A DNA stretch of 64,000 bases from an uncultured Sutterella sp. (GCA_905198475.1 CAJKCQ010000002.1:25756-89755), one strand, 5' to 3'; positions 33,356 through 43,825 are shown, numbered from the stretch's first letter. Notes: a model not told the origin generated them from the sequence alone. Made by a program: numbers and translations.

Positions 33356-35314
33356 GTGACAGCAGAGATCGGGCACTTCGCCCTTGTCCTGGCGCTCGTC
33401 GTGAGCGCGTTGGGCGGCGTCCTGTCGCTCGCCGGCGCGCAGCTCGACCTGCGCAGCTGGATGCGCACGGGCGCGGCCGCGGCCGCCTCGCTCGCCCTCA
33501 CCGGCACGATCGCGATCGGCGCGCTCGCCTGGGCCTTCGCGACGAGCGACTTTTCGCTTCTGAACGTCGCGCGCCACTCCAACGACGCGCTCCCTTGGTA
33601 CTACAAGCTCGCGGCCGTCTGGGGCTCCCACGAGGGCTCGATCCTCTTCTGGGTCTCGACCCTCGTCTGGTGGACGGCGGCGGTGGCGTTCTCCGCGCGC
33701 CGGCTCCCTGAAAAGGTCCTGGCGCGCATCCTCGGCACGCTCTTTCTGATCGCCTTCGGCCTCTACCTCTTCATCCTCACCACCTCGAACCCGTTCCTGC
33801 GGCTCTTCCCGCCCGCCGCGCAGGGCGCGGACTTGAATCCCCTCCTTCAGGACCCGGGGATGATTCTTCATCCGCCGCTCCTCTACCTCGGGTACGTGGG
33901 CTTCGCGGTTCCCTTCGCCTTCGCGGTGGCGGCGCTCCTCGGCGGTCGGCTCGACGTCGCCTGGGCGCGCTGGATGCGGCCCTGGACCACGGCCTCGTGG
34001 GTGCTCCTTACGCTCGGCATCAGCCTCGGCTCCTACTGGAGCTACTACGAATTGGGCTGGGGCGGCTGGTGGGCCTGGGACCCGGTTGAGAATTCGTCCT
34101 TCATGCCGTGGCTGACGGGCACGGCGCTCATGCATTCGCTCGCCGTGACGGAAAAGCGGGGCGTCTTCAAGATCTGGACGGTCTTCCTCGCGATCCTCAC
34201 CTTCGCACTCTCGCTCCTCGGGACCTTCCTCGTGCGCTCGGGCGTGCTCACGTCGGTGCACGCCTTTGCGTCGGACCCGACGCGCGGCATGTTCATCCTC
34301 GTCTTCCTCTGCATCGTGATCGGGGTGTCGTTCCTCCTCTTCGCGTGGCGGGGCGGCCGCGTGGGGTCCGCCGCAGACTTCTCGTGGTGCTCGCGCGAAG
34401 CGTTCCTCATGGGGAACAACCTGCTCCTCGTGGTGGGGGCCGGCATCGTGCTCCTCGGGACCCTCTATCCGCTCTTCCTCGACGCCGTCGGGGGCGGGCG
34501 CATCACCGTGGGGGCGCCGTACTTCGAAGCGGTCTTCGGCTCCGAAATGCTGCCCCTGGCATTCATTCTCCCGGCGGGCGCGGTCTGTGCCTGGCGCAGC
34601 GACACCTGGGCGAGGCTCGGGCGCCTGCTTCTTCCCGCCTTCACGGCCTCCGTCGTGATTGGAATCGCAGCTCCGCTCCTGATGGGGCGCTGGGACCTTC
34701 CGATGGCGGCGGCCGCCTTCCTCGCGGTCTGGATCATCCTCGGGGCCGCCACGGACTTCGTGCGCCGCGCGCGCACGACTCGGGCGCAGGGCCGCGGGAT
34801 CTTCAGCCAGGGCGCGCCCTGGTGGGGCATGCACTTCGCGCACGTCGGCCTCGCGCTCCTCATCTTCGGCGCGGTCGCGGTCTCGCAGTACCAGGTCGAG
34901 CGCAACGTGACGATGAACCCCAAGGACGTCGTGACGGTGCGCGACGTCACCTTCCGCTACAACGGCTGGGTCGAGTACCGCGGTCCCAACTACACCGCGG
35001 CGAAGGGCTCGATCTCGATTCTCAACGCTTCTACGGGCGCGGAGATCGCGCTTCTCGAGCCCGAAAAGCGCAACTACGACTCGGTCGAGAGCATGTCGAT
35101 GACCGAGGCGGCGATCCTGCACCGCGCGCACGAAGACGTCTACGTGTCGCTCGCCACCCCGACGCCCGAGGGCGACGGCTGGGTGGTGCGCGCCTACGTG
35201 AAGCCCTTCGTGATCTACATCTGGATCGGCACGCTCTTTATGGCCGCGGGCGGCGTGCTCGCGATGTTCGACCGCCGCCGGCGGCGCCTTTCCCAGCGTG
35301 AGGAGGCTCTCTGA
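33356..35314 (+). CDS. ccmF: Cytochrome c maturation protein CcmF
   Basis: CcmF is the large inner-membrane subunit of the haem lyase that attaches haem to apocytochrome c in the periplasm. The 652-residue protein has about 15 membrane segments and the haem-handling WWD motif GWGGWWAWDPVENSSFMPWL near residues 226-245. WGSHEGSILFW, LNPLLQDPGMILHPPLLYLGY and a C-terminal periplasmic loop (NPKDVVTVRDVTFRYNG) are also typical. The start is the GTG at 33356 with GGAGGAG upstream. The next gene, ccmH, overlaps its stop codon by one base, so the two are co-translated. Confidence 0.95.
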   Translation: MTAEIGHFALVLALVVSALGGVLSLAGAQLDLRSWMRTGAAAAASLALTGTIAIGALAWAFATSDFSLLNVARHSNDALPWYYKLAAVWGSHEGSILFWVSTLVWWTAAVAFSARRLPEKVLARILGTLFLIAFGLYLFILTTSNPFLRLFPPAAQGADLNPLLQDPGMILHPPLLYLGYVGFAVPFAFAVAALLGGRLDVAWARWMRPWTTASWVLLTLGISLGSYWSYYELGWGGWWAWDPVENSSFMPWLTGTALMHSLAVTEKRGVFKIWTVFLAILTFALSLLGTFLVRSGVLTSVHAFASDPTRGMFILVFLCIVIGVSFLLFAWRGGRVGSAADFSWCSREAFLMGNNLLLVVGAGIVLLGTLYPLFLDAVGGGRITVGAPYFEAVFGSEMLPLAFILPAGAVCAWRSDTWARLGRLLLPAFTASVVIGIAAPLLMGRWDLPMAAAAFLAVWIILGAATDFVRRARTTRAQGRGIFSQGAPWWGMHFAHVGLALLIFGAVAVSQYQVERNVTMNPKDVVTVRDVTFRYNGWVEYRGPNYTAAKGSISILNASTGAEIALLEPEKRNYDSVESMSMTEAAILHRAHEDVYVSLATPTPEGDGWVVRAYVKPFVIYIWIGTLFMAAGGVLAMFDRRRRRLSQREEAL

Positions 35315-36009
35315 TGACGACCTCGATCAAGCACTTGGCGGCCCTCTGCTGCGCCGCGGGCCTTGCGGTCTCCCTCTGTGCGCTCCCCGCCGCGCCCGCT
35401 GCGGCGGCCGAAGAGGGCGCGGCGCCCGTGAAGATGGGAAGCGTCGCCGCGAGCGAAAAGTCGAAGGCCGCGCAGGCCTTCATGGAGGGGGCGGCGACGC
35501 TCTCGCGCCCCGCGCCCGCCGGCATGGGGGACCTTGCGGGACTGAAGTCCACGGAGGCGGCCCCGGCCGAATTCGACCCCAAGGCCAATCCGCGGGTTTA
35601 TGAAATCAGCCGGCAGCTGCGCTGCCTCGTCTGCGCGAACGAAACCATCGCGGAGTCGAACGCGCAGCTCGCCGTGGATCTGCGCCGCGAGGTGGCCGAG
35701 CAGGTGAAGTCCGGAAAGTCGGACGACGCCATCATCGAATTCATGGTGGACCGCTACGGCGACTACGTGCTCTTCAAGCCGCCCTTCAAGGCGAAGACGT
35801 GGCTCCTGTGGCTCGGCCCCGCGGTGTTTCTCCTCCTCGCCCTCTGGGCGATGACGCGCGTCGTGAGAAGCCGCCGGGCGGCCGCGCAAGTGCGTCGCCG
35901 CAACGCCGGTCCCGAGGCGCTCGAGCGGGCCAAGCGGGTACTGCGCGGCGAGCTCGTCTTCGATCGCGGCAAATTCAAGCCCAACCCCAACCGGAAGAAC
36001 AAAGCGTAA
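35314..36009 (+). CDS. ccmH: Cytochrome c maturation thiol-redox protein CcmH
   Basis: CcmH keeps apocytochrome c cysteines reduced for haem ligation. The active-site block RQLRCLVCANETIAESNAQLAVDLRREV holds the redox pair C-x-x-C, followed by a membrane segment (TWLLWLGPAVFLLLALWAM). At 231 residues it is longer than typical CcmH (about 150), because roughly 75 residues of Ala-rich sequence lie between the signal peptide and the active domain. Its ATG overlaps the ccmF stop. The ccmG thioredoxin gene that usually lies between ccmF and ccmH is absent. Confidence 0.92.
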   Translation: MTTSIKHLAALCCAAGLAVSLCALPAAPAAAAEEGAAPVKMGSVAASEKSKAAQAFMEGAATLSRPAPAGMGDLAGLKSTEAAPAEFDPKANPRVYEISRQLRCLVCANETIAESNAQLAVDLRREVAEQVKSGKSDDAIIEFMVDRYGDYVLFKPPFKAKTWLLWLGPAVFLLLALWAMTRVVRSRRAAAQVRRRNAGPEALERAKRVLRGELVFDRGKFKPNPNRKNKA

Positions 36010-36022
36010 TTAGGAGTTGATC

Positions 36023-37030
36023 ATGAAGTATGAAGTGATCTTCTGCGTCTTCTCGATCCTCCTGATGGCCGCCGTGATCGGGCTTTTCGCCTGGCGGCTC
36101 TTCTCTGGGAGGAGCGACCCCGCGCGCGAATGGCGCCGCACGGCGGAGAACATCGAGGCGCTGCGCGACGAGTACGACCGCATCCGCGCCGCGCGCGACG
36201 CGGGCAGGCTGTCGGAAAAGGAGTTCGCCGAGCGCGAGGAGGAGCTCGCGCTCCGCGTGATCGACGAAACCGCGCCGGAGACGGACGAGAAGCACGAGAT
36301 GGTCGAGCGCTTCCCCGCCGTGACGGCCGCGGCGGTCGCCGTGATCATTCCGGCGGTCGCGATCGGCGGCTACCTCTGGTACGGCGACTTTTCGGCGCTC
36401 GACGAGCGCGCCATCGAACAGATCCGCACGACCCGGGAGGCCGCGCGGTCCGAAAAGAACATGTCCGAGACCGTCAAGTCGCTCGAAGCCGCGGTGGTGC
36501 GCGACAAGGACGACCTCGAGGCGTGGGAGCTCCTCGCCGACCAGTACAACGCCACGGGGAACCTCTCGCAGGCGCAGATCGCCTACGAGAACGTCGTGCG
36601 CCTCAATCCCAAGAACGTCAACGCGATGGTCGAGCTCGCCGACATCACGATCGGCCTCGACCCCTCGAAGCTCCGTGAAGCCGAAGCCCTCGCCGAAAAG
36701 GCGCTCGCGCTCGACCCCTGGAACCAGAAGGCTCTGATGATCGGCGCCGCGGGCGCCTTCGACCGCGGGGACTACGCATTGGCGGCGGTCTACTTCGCCC
36801 GCCTGCGCGGCCAGTTCCCCGAAGGGAGCGAAGGCTGGCGGGCGATCAACGGACAGCTCGACATGACGCTCCACGCCGGCGGCCTCAAGGATGTGCCGCT
36901 CGATCCCGTCGGGAGGAAGCCCGAAACCGATATGGCGAAGATGATGAAGATGGGCGGCGGAATGTCCGCCGCGCCCGAGCGCGGAGCGGACGGGACGGAC
37001 GGCGTGGGGCTGAACCCGCTCGGCCGCTGA
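36023..37030 (+). CDS. ccmI: CcmI/CycH TPR-containing apocytochrome chaperone
   Basis: The 335-residue protein has two membrane segments (residues 5-24 and about 97-118) flanking a cytoplasmic acidic helical region (EWRRTAENIEALRDEYDRIR). A periplasmic TPR domain follows (DDLEAWELLADQYNATGNLSQAQIAYENVVRLNPKN and later repeats). CcmI delivers apocytochrome c to CcmF/CcmH. AGGAG six bases before the ATG at 36023 defines the start, and the 13-base gap from ccmH indicates one operon. The C-terminal end is a Gly/Met-rich tail (AKMMKMGGGMSAAPERG) without clear role. Confidence 0.88.
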   Translation: MKYEVIFCVFSILLMAAVIGLFAWRLFSGRSDPAREWRRTAENIEALRDEYDRIRAARDAGRLSEKEFAEREEELALRVIDETAPETDEKHEMVERFPAVTAAAVAVIIPAVAIGGYLWYGDFSALDERAIEQIRTTREAARSEKNMSETVKSLEAAVVRDKDDLEAWELLADQYNATGNLSQAQIAYENVVRLNPKNVNAMVELADITIGLDPSKLREAEALAEKALALDPWNQKALMIGAAGAFDRGDYALAAVYFARLRGQFPEGSEGWRAINGQLDMTLHAGGLKDVPLDPVGRKPETDMAKMMKMGGGMSAAPERGADGTDGVGLNPLGR

Positions 37031-37103
37031 AGGGTCGGTCCGTCATCCCGGCATTCCGGCGCTCCCGCTGTTGGGGCGGCCGGAAGCCCCAGGCTTCGGA
37101 TCA

Positions 37104-37150
37104 AAAGCCCTCGGAGAGACAGAGACCTCTCCGGCGGCTTTCGTCTCTAA
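37104..37150 (+). terminator. Terminator of the ccm operon
   Basis: AAAGCC and GGAGAG on the left arm (37104-37118) pair with CTCTCC and GGCTTT on the right (37127-37141), followed by CGTCTCT. It lies about 75 bases after the ccmI stop. Confidence 0.65.
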
Positions 37151-37564
37151 TCGGCTTTTGCCGAGGATTCCTCAAGCGCCCGGATGCGCATCGGGGCGGC
37201 GCTGCGGGCCACTTCCCGCAGGCGTCCCGCCGGGGCGTTCGGGGAGCGGCGGCAGGGGGCGCCGGAGACCCGTTCGAAATGTCGGCAAAATCAACCAATT
37301 CAACCGCAAAGCGTTCTTTTGTCGACAATATTTCAACACGATGGGGCGGGTTGACTCGGTCGAGCCGTCATAGGGTGTTTTACCTATAAGGCGCTTTATG
37401 ACACGAAAGAAGGCGCCGATAGACTTAAGCCCCAAGTTTCAATGGGGCGCTTCTGCGCGCCGCAGTCTGCTCTCCCCCAAAGGGGGATCCGGTTCCCAAA
37501 CGAGCGGACGGCGGGCGGCCGCCCCGACAGACCTCCAGCTTGATCCCAACAGAGGAAATCCATC
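37151..37564 (+). promoter_or_regulatory. Long leader/promoter region of carAB
   Basis: About 410 bases precede carA without a supported gene. The stretch 37275-37430 is AT-richer and probably holds the promoter; TTGACT at 37351-37356 could be a -35 element, but no well-spaced -10 was found. CTCCCCCAAAGGGGGA near 37480 forms a small hairpin in the presumed leader. Control by arginine or pyrimidines is usual for carAB, but no ARG box was recognised. Confidence 0.4.
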
Positions 37565-38749
37565 GTGGCACTTATTGCGAATACTCGACCCGAAGCCGCG
37601 CTCGTTCTCGCGGACGGCGCCGTCTTCCAGGGTGAAGCCGTCGGCGCGTCCGGAATGACCGTGGGCGAAGTGGTGTTCAACACCTCCATGACCGGTTATC
37701 AGGAGATTCTCACCGACCCGTCCTACACGGGGCAGCTCGTGACGCTCACGTGCGCTCACATCGGCAACGTCGGCTGGAATCCCGAGGACATGGAAAGCCG
37801 AAGCATCCACGCGGCCGGGCTGATCGTGAAGGCCTGCACGGATTCGCCGAGCAACTGGCGCGCCCGCGGGTCGCTTCCCGACGTCCTGAAGAAGGCCGGC
37901 GTGAAGGCGATCGCCGGGATCGACACCCGCGCGCTCACGATTCATCTGCGCGAGACGGGCGCCCAGCCGGGCGCGGTGATCTGCGCCGAACCCGGAGCCG
38001 CCCTCACGGATGCGGACCTCGCCCAAGCGCTTGACGCCGCCAAGAGTTGGGGCTCCATGGCCGGTCAGGACCTCGCGCAGACCGTCACCACGGATGAAGC
38101 CTACGAGTGGACCGAGGGGAGCTGGACGCCGACGCGCGAAAACGAACCCGCCGGGTTCCGTCAGGCCGCCGCCTTCCCGTACCACGTCGTTGCCTACGAC
38201 TTCGGCATCAAGACGAACATCCTGCGCCTCATGGCCGACCGCGGCATCCGCGTGACGGTCGTACCGGCAAAGACCTCGTTCGAGGACGCGATGGCCTTGA
38301 ACCCCGACGGCATCTTCCTCTCGAACGGCCCGGGCGACCCCGCGCCCTGCACCTACGCGATCGAGGTCGCCAAGAAGGCGATTGCGGCGAAGATCCCGCT
38401 CTTCGGCATCTGCCTCGGCCACCAGATCATGGGCCTCGCCGTCGGCGCGAAGACCCTCAAGATGAAGTTCGGTCACCACGGCGCGAACCACCCCGTCGAG
38501 AACGTCGAGACGAAGCGCGTCGCCATCACGAGCCAGAACCACGGCTTCGCGGTGGACGCCGCGACCCTTCCTGAAAACGCCCGCGTCACGCACCGCTCGC
38601 TCTTTGACGGATCGCTGCAGGGCTTTGAACTCGTCGGCCAGCCCGCGTTCTGCTTCCAGGGCCACCCGGAGGCGAGCCCCGGCCCGCACGACATCGACGT
38701 GCTCTTCGCGAAGTTCGCCAAGAGCCTCGCCGAGCACCGCCGCGGCTGA
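37565..38749 (+). CDS. carA: Carbamoyl-phosphate synthase small subunit
   Basis: CarA hydrolyses glutamine and channels ammonia to CarB for carbamoyl phosphate, the precursor of arginine and pyrimidines. The 394-residue protein begins [19 protein letters not shown] and ends in a class I glutamine amidotransferase domain with the nucleophile motif [19 protein letters not shown] and [11 protein letters not shown] holding the catalytic His-Glu. The start is the GTG at 37565, with AGAGGAAA upstream; this gives the family N-terminus directly. It is followed by carB after 63 bases. Confidence 0.96.
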   Translation: MALIANTRPEAALVLADGAVFQGEAVGASGMTVGEVVFNTSMTGYQEILTDPSYTGQLVTLTCAHIGNVGWNPEDMESRSIHAAGLIVKACTDSPSNWRARGSLPDVLKKAGVKAIAGIDTRALTIHLRETGAQPGAVICAEPGAALTDADLAQALDAAKSWGSMAGQDLAQTVTTDEAYEWTEGSWTPTRENEPAGFRQAAAFPYHVVAYDFGIKTNILRLMADRGIRVTVVPAKTSFEDAMALNPDGIFLSNGPGDPAPCTYAIEVAKKAIAAKIPLFGICLGHQIMGLAVGAKTLKMKFGHHGANHPVENVETKRVAITSQNHGFAVDAATLPENARVTHRSLFDGSLQGFELVGQPAFCFQGHPEASPGPHDIDVLFAKFAKSLAEHRRG

Positions 38750-38812
38750 GGGCCCCTCGTGCTCAAGACGGAAGACTGAAAGAAACAAAACACGCGCAAA
38801 GACGACAGCAAA

Positions 38813-41800
38813 ATGGCGAAGCGTACAGACATTCAATCCATCCTCATCATCGGCGCGGGTCCGATCATCATCGGCCAGGCCTGCGAATTCGACTACTCGG
38901 GCGTTCAGGCGTGCCGCGTGCTGCGTGAAGAGGGCTACCGCACGATCCTCGTCAACTCCAACCCGGCGACGATCATGACGGATCCGCAGACGGCGGACGC
39001 GACCTACATCGAACCGATCACCTGGGAGACGGTGGCGCGCATCATCGAGAAGGAGCGCCCGGACGCGATCCTCCCGACGATGGGCGGCCAGACGGCTCTG
39101 AACTGCGCGATGGACCTCGCGCACCACGGGATCCTCAAGCGCTACGACGTCGAACTGATCGGCGCCACGCCCGAGGCGATCGACAAGGCCGAGGACCGCG
39201 AGCGCTTCAAGAAGATCATGAGCGAGATCGGCCTCGAGTCGGCCCGCTCCGGCGCGGCGCACACCCTCGAGGAGGCCCTCGCGATCCAGAAGACCGTCGG
39301 CTTCCCCGCGGTGATCCGCCCGAGCTTTACGCTGGGCGGCTCCGGCGGCGGCATCGCCTACAACATGGAGGAGTTCCTCGCGATCGTCACGCGCGGTCTC
39401 GAACTCTCCCCGACGTCCGAGGTGCTCATTGAAGAGTCGCTCCTCGGCTGGAAGGAGTACGAGATGGAGGTGGTCCGCGACAAGGCGGACAACTGCATCA
39501 TCGTCTGCTCGATCGAAAACCTCGATCCGATGGGCGTGCACACCGGCGACTCGATCACGGTCGCCCCGGCGCAGACCCTCACCGACAAGGAATACCAGGC
39601 GATGCGCGACGCCTCGATGGCGGTGCTGCGCGCGATCGGCGTCGACACGGGCGGCTCCAACGTCCAGTTCGCGGTGAATCCCGACACCGGCCGCATGATC
39701 GTGATCGAGATGAACCCGCGCGTGTCGCGCTCGTCCGCCCTCGCGTCGAAGGCGACCGGCTTCCCGATCGCCAAGATCGCCGCGAAGCTCGCCGTCGGCT
39801 ACACGTTGAACGAACTCAAGAACGAGATGACCGGCGGCAAGACGCCCGCCTCGTTCGAGCCCGCGATCGACTACGTCGTCACCAAGGTTCCGCGCTTCGC
39901 GTTCGAGAAGTTCCCCGCCGCGAACGACCGCCTCACGACGCAGATGAAGTCCGTGGGCGAAGTGATGGCGATCGGCCGCACCTTCGAGGAGTCCCTCCAG
40001 AAGGCGCTGCGCGGTCTTGAGACCGGCAAGTGCGGCCTCGATCCGAAGACCACCGACCGCAACGCCATCCTGCGCGAGATCGCCGAACCCGGCCCCGAGC
40101 GCATCTTCTACGTCGCCGACGCCTTCCGCACCGGCATGACGATCGACGAGGTCTTCTCGTCGACGAAGATCGACCGCTGGTTCCTGCGTCAGATCAAGGA
40201 GCTCGTGGAGGTCGAAGCCTCCATCGCCGGCCACAGCCTCAACGAACTCGACGAGAACGACTTCTGGGCGCTCAAGTCCCGCGGCTTCTCCGACCGCCGC
40301 ATCGCCGCGCTCCTCACGGACTGCCACGAGAACGAAGTGCGCGAGGCGCGCCGCGTCCTCGGCGTCGAGCCCGTCTACAAGCGCGTGGATACTTGCGCCG
40401 CGGAGTTTGCGACCACGACCGCCTACCTCTACTCGACCTATGAACGCAGCCGCATCTCCGAGGCCGCCCCGAGCGACCGCAAGAAGGTGATCGTTCTCGG
40501 CGGCGGTCCGAACCGCATCGGCCAGGGCATCGAATTCGACTACTGCTGCGTGCACGCCTCCATGGCGCTCCACGAGGACGGCTGGGAGTCGATCATGGTG
40601 AACTGCAACCCGGAGACCGTCTCCACCGACTACGACACCTCCGACCGCCTCTACTTCGAGCCGGTGACGCTCGAGGACGTGCTCGCGATCTGCGAAGTTG
40701 AGAAGCCCCAGGGCGTGATCGTGCAGTACGGCGGCCAGACGCCGCTGAAGATCTGCCGCGCGCTCGAAGCCCACGGCGTGCCCATCATCGGCACGACCCC
40801 CGACGCGATCGACTGCGCCGAGGACCGCGGCCGGTTCCAGGCATTGATTGAGAAGCTCGGTCTGCGCCAGCCGCCCAACCGCACCGCCTTCACCGAAGAG
40901 GAGGCCCTGAAGAAGGCCGAGGAGATCGGCTATCCGCTCGTCGTCCGCCCGAGCTACGTGCTCGGCGGCCGCGCGATGGAGATCGTCCACACGCCCGAAC
41001 GCCTGATCAAGTACATGCACGAGGCCGTGAAGGTGAGCCCCGAGGAGCCCGTGCTTCTCGACCGCTTCCTTGACGACGCCGTTGAGATGGACGTGGACGC
41101 GGTCTGCGACGGCGACGTCGTTGCGGTCGCGGGCGTGATGGAGCACATCGAACAGGCGGGCGTCCATTCGGGCGACTCCGCGTGCTCGCTGCCGCCCTAC
41201 AGCCTCGCCCCGTCGCTCGTCGCGGAGATCCGCCGCCAGACGCGCGAGATGGCCAAGGCCCTCAAGGTGGTCGGCCTCATGAACGTCCAGTTCGCCGTGA
41301 AGAACGCCCACTCGGAGAGCCCCGTGGTCTACGTCCTCGAAGTGAACCCCCGCGCCTCGCGCACGGTTCCCTTCGTCTCGAAGGCGACCGGCCACCAGCT
41401 CGCCAAGATCGCCGTGCGCTGCATGGTGGGCGACAAGCTCGCCGACCAGCACCTCACCGTCGAGGAGCTCGAGAAGGCGCCGAAGTACTACTCCGTCAAG
41501 GAGGCCGTCTTCCCGTTCGCGAAGTTCCTCGGCGTTGATCCGGTCCTCGGGCCGGAGATGCGCTCCACGGGCGAAGTGATGGGCATCGGCCGCGACTTCG
41601 GCGAAGCGCTCCGCAAGAGCCAGCTCGCCGCCGCGTCGAAGCTTCCCTCGGGCGGCATCTGCTTCCTCTCGGTGCGCGACTCCGACAAGCCGAAGGTGGC
41701 GATTGCGGCTCACGAGCTCCACCACGCCGGCTTCAAGCTCATCGCCACCGCGGGCACCGCGCGCCAGATCCAGGCCGCCGGCATCCCGTGCCGCAGCGTC

Positions 41801-42058
41801 AACCGCGTTCATGAAGGTCGCCCGAACATCCTCGACCTCATCAAGAACAAGGAGATCCAGCTCGTGATCATGTCGGTCGCCGAACACGAGAACGAACTTG
41901 ACGACGCCCGCGCGATCCGTCAGACGTGCCTCGCCGAGCAGACGACCTACTACACGACGATGGCGGGCGGCCTCGCCGCGGCCGAAGGCATCCGTCACGG
42001 TGAGCTCTCCGAAAAGGTGCGTGATCTGCAGACGCTCCACAAGGGCATCGTCGACTAA
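38813..42058 (+). CDS. carB: Carbamoyl-phosphate synthase large subunit
   Basis: The 1081-residue CarB has the expected duplicated ATP-grasp halves. The first starts [21 protein letters not shown] and the second [21 protein letters not shown], with matching [11 protein letters not shown] and [11 protein letters not shown] phosphate-binding loops. Two synthetase modules phosphorylate bicarbonate and carbamate. The C-terminal MGS-like domain (from about residue 940) is the usual allosteric region. Full length and no breaks indicate a functional gene. No strong Shine-Dalgarno sequence precedes the ATG at 38813. Confidence 0.97.
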   Translation: MAKRTDIQSILIIGAGPIIIGQACEFDYSGVQACRVLREEGYRTILVNSNPATIMTDPQTADATYIEPITWETVARIIEKERPDAILPTMGGQTALNCAMDLAHHGILKRYDVELIGATPEAIDKAEDRERFKKIMSEIGLESARSGAAHTLEEALAIQKTVGFPAVIRPSFTLGGSGGGIAYNMEEFLAIVTRGLELSPTSEVLIEESLLGWKEYEMEVVRDKADNCIIVCSIENLDPMGVHTGDSITVAPAQTLTDKEYQAMRDASMAVLRAIGVDTGGSNVQFAVNPDTGRMIVIEMNPRVSRSSALASKATGFPIAKIAAKLAVGYTLNELKNEMTGGKTPASFEPAIDYVVTKVPRFAFEKFPAANDRLTTQMKSVGEVMAIGRTFEESLQKALRGLETGKCGLDPKTTDRNAILREIAEPGPERIFYVADAFRTGMTIDEVFSSTKIDRWFLRQIKELVEVEASIAGHSLNELDENDFWALKSRGFSDRRIAALLTDCHENEVREARRVLGVEPVYKRVDTCAAEFATTTAYLYSTYERSRISEAAPSDRKKVIVLGGGPNRIGQGIEFDYCCVHASMALHEDGWESIMVNCNPETVSTDYDTSDRLYFEPVTLEDVLAICEVEKPQGVIVQYGGQTPLKICRALEAHGVPIIGTTPDAIDCAEDRGRFQALIEKLGLRQPPNRTAFTEEEALKKAEEIGYPLVVRPSYVLGGRAMEIVHTPERLIKYMHEAVKVSPEEPVLLDRFLDDAVEMDVDAVCDGDVVAVAGVMEHIEQAGVHSGDSACSLPPYSLAPSLVAEIRRQTREMAKALKVVGLMNVQFAVKNAHSESPVVYVLEVNPRASRTVPFVSKATGHQLAKIAVRCMVGDKLADQHLTVEELEKAPKYYSVKEAVFPFAKFLGVDPVLGPEMRSTGEVMGIGRDFGEALRKSQLAAASKLPSGGICFLSVRDSDKPKVAIAAHELHHAGFKLIATAGTARQIQAAGIPCRSVNRVHEGRPNILDLIKNKEIQLVIMSVAEHENELDDARAIRQTCLAEQTTYYTTMAGGLAAAEGIRHGELSEKVRDLQTLHKGIVD

Positions 42059-42087
42059 GGCCTGAAGGTCTGAGGGTGGATCCGGCC

Positions 42088-42121
42088 GGGGCGGCTGTCT
42101 GGACGGCCGCTCCGCCTTTTT
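42088..42121 (+). terminator. Terminator after carB
   Basis: GGGGCGGCTGT (42088-42098) pairs with ACGGCCGCTCC (42103-42113) across CTGG, followed by GCCTTTTT. It lies 30 bases after the carB stop. Confidence 0.8.
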
Positions 42122-42228
42122 CCCCCGACGAAGTGCGGCCCGTGGAATCCGTGAGGGTTCTGCGGGCCGCACGCATTTGGAAGATGGTGAAGCACGCCCA
42201 TCATGTTTTGCAATCTCCCGAAAACGCT

Positions 42229-42269
42229 TTGACATCCTCTCCGCCTTGAAGGAACGGAGAGGATGTCAA
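42229..42269. repeat. Perfect 15-bp inverted repeat, IS200/IS605-like end hairpin
   Basis: TTGACATCCTCTCCG (42229-42243) and CGGAGAGGATGTCAA (42255-42269) are perfect arms around an 11-base loop. There is no T run. The TTGACATCCTCyCCG word followed by a GAAGG-containing loop recalls the subterminal hairpins of IS200/IS605 elements, but no tnpA or tnpB lies beside it, so it would be an orphan end or a related mobile repeat. Confidence 0.45.
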
Positions 42270-42306
42270 GCTTCAAGGGTCGAGGGCTGACGGTTCTGGA
42301 TGCAGA

Positions 42307-42340
42307 AGAAAAGGCCGCATTCCGGGGGAGTGCGGCCTTT
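42307..42340 (-). terminator. Terminator of the YfcC-type transporter gene
   Basis: AAAGGCCGCA (42310-42319) pairs perfectly with TGCGGCCTTT (42331-42340). On the minus strand the stem runs into TTTTCTTC. It is 74 bases beyond the transporter stop. Confidence 0.75.
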
Positions 42341-42413
42341 CGAACGTCTGCGTCCCGCCGACCAACCCGGACGGGCGTCCGGGGGCGGCGAAAGTACGGC
42401 GAAGGTGAGGCGC

Positions 42414-43805
42414 CTAGGACCAACCCATGGCCTGCAGGACCGTGAGCGCGACGATGGCGACCACAAAGGTCATCAGCGCGAAGGGCATCACGAACTTCAG
42501 CCACTGGCCGATGTTGCAGCCCGAGAGCGACATCGCGGCGGCGAGCACGGCCGAGACCGGCGTGACGCAGTTCGTGAGGCCGTCGCCCAACTGGAAGGCG
42601 AGGCAGAGCACCTGGCGGGAGATGCCGAGCACGTCCGCCACCGGGATGAAGAGCGGAATGAGCATCGGCACTTTGGCCGGACCCGACGGGATGAGGAAGT
42701 TGATGAAGGTCGTGAAGAGGAAGATGCCGCTGGCGACGAGCGAATCGTGCATCCCGCCGATCACGTAGACCGCGGCGTAGGCGATCGTGTGGAGGATCTT
42801 GCCGTCGACCAACACCATGCCGATCACCTTCGCGAAGCCGATCATCAGGCAGATGCCGCCCATGGCGGTGGCGCCGGTGATGAAGAGGACGGCGAGGCGG
42901 TTGATGTTCATGCGGTTGACGACGCCTACGACGATCACGGCGATCATCGCGAAGGCGAGAAGCTCGGGGAATCCCCAGCCCGACGATGCGGCGCCGTAGG
43001 CGTAGACGGCGAACGGCACGAACATGCAGGCGATCGTCACGAGGTTCTCCCAATGGAGCTTCGGCGCCTCCTTGGGCAGGGCGAGCTCTTCGGCGTTGGA
43101 CTTCTCCGTGTAGCCGATGATGCTCTTCGAGGGATCGCGGTTGATCTTGAGGCAGTAGCGGGTCGTGTAGATCACGCAGAGGAGCGTGAGGACGGCCCAC
43201 ACCACGAGGCGGGCGCCGAGGCCCGATACGGGCGCAAGCCCCGCCGTCTCCTGCGCCATCAGGATGATCGCGATCGTCGGGCCCGCGGCCTGGCCGGTGA
43301 TGTAGGGCAGATAGAACATCCCAAGGGCTGCGAGCTTGTCGAGGCGGAGCTTGCGCGCGAGGACCATGCCGACCGCGACGAAGGCGACCAGCGAATCCTG
43401 GCCCGCGAGGCCGCCGATCACGGCCATGAGGACCACGACCGCCGGAACGAGCACCGAGATGCTCTTGTCCTGCAGCCGGTGGACGGAGTAGTTGATCACG
43501 CCGTTGATCGCGCCCGATTCAATGACGACGTTGATCATGCCGCCCATGATGAAGAGGAGCGCGAAGATGACGCCCTGGCTCGCGACGCCCTGCGTCACCA
43601 TGATGAGCGCGTCCCAGAGGTTGACGGGGGCGTTTTCAACGTAGTGGAAGGACCCGGCCACCACGAGCTTCGTCTGCGGGTCGACCGCGTATTCGCCCGC
43701 CGGGAGCACGTACGTGAGGCCGCAGCAGATGACGATGAGGCCGATGATGAGGACAAGGACGTGCGGGACGGTGAAGCCCGGCTTCTTGGTTTCCGTTTGA
43801 GACAT
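42414..43805 (-). CDS. YfcC-family (C4-dicarboxylate/amino acid type) inner-membrane transporter
   Basis: The 463-residue protein has about 11-12 membrane segments. The family pattern is seen in HVLVLIIGLIVICCGLTYVLPAGEY, GVIFALLFIMGGMINVVIESGAINGVI, LAGQDSLVAFVAVGMVLARKL and, near the end, INFLIPSGPAKVPMLIPLFIPVADVLGISRQV and LGDGLTNCVTPVSAVLAAAMSLSG. The family (PF03606) includes putative C4-dicarboxylate and basic amino acid carriers, and the substrate is unknown. The ATG at 43805 has GGAGAAAGA upstream. It lies 20 bases after the carboxylesterase gene, so the pair may import and hydrolyse, or hydrolyse and move, one compound class. Confidence 0.8.
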   Translation of the reverse strand: MSQTETKKPGFTVPHVLVLIIGLIVICCGLTYVLPAGEYAVDPQTKLVVAGSFHYVENAPVNLWDALIMVTQGVASQGVIFALLFIMGGMINVVIESGAINGVINYSVHRLQDKSISVLVPAVVVLMAVIGGLAGQDSLVAFVAVGMVLARKLRLDKLAALGMFYLPYITGQAAGPTIAIILMAQETAGLAPVSGLGARLVVWAVLTLLCVIYTTRYCLKINRDPSKSIIGYTEKSNAEELALPKEAPKLHWENLVTIACMFVPFAVYAYGAASSGWGFPELLAFAMIAVIVVGVVNRMNINRLAVLFITGATAMGGICLMIGFAKVIGMVLVDGKILHTIAYAAVYVIGGMHDSLVASGIFLFTTFINFLIPSGPAKVPMLIPLFIPVADVLGISRQVLCLAFQLGDGLTNCVTPVSAVLAAAMSLSGCNIGQWLKFVMPFALMTFVVAIVALTVLQAMGWS

Positions 43806-43825
43806 GGCTCTTTCTCCGGAAAAAA

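Noticed and set aside
37280..37564. Attenuator or ARG box in front of carA
   Set aside because: Small hairpins are present, but no leader peptide, T-rich terminator or recognisable arginine operator could be defined.
37439..42235. A 1598-codon open frame on the minus strand opposite carAB
   Set aside because: It is antisense to two intact, well-matched genes and its translation is Arg/Val/His-rich low-complexity sequence, as expected from the third-position GC bias.
31618..42243. Eleven-base match GACATCCTCTC between the LysR remnant junction (31618) and the hairpin at 42231, as evidence of a shared mobile element
   Set aside because: At 31618 the bases encode the conserved LysR HPLEK stretch in frame, so the match is most simply chance.
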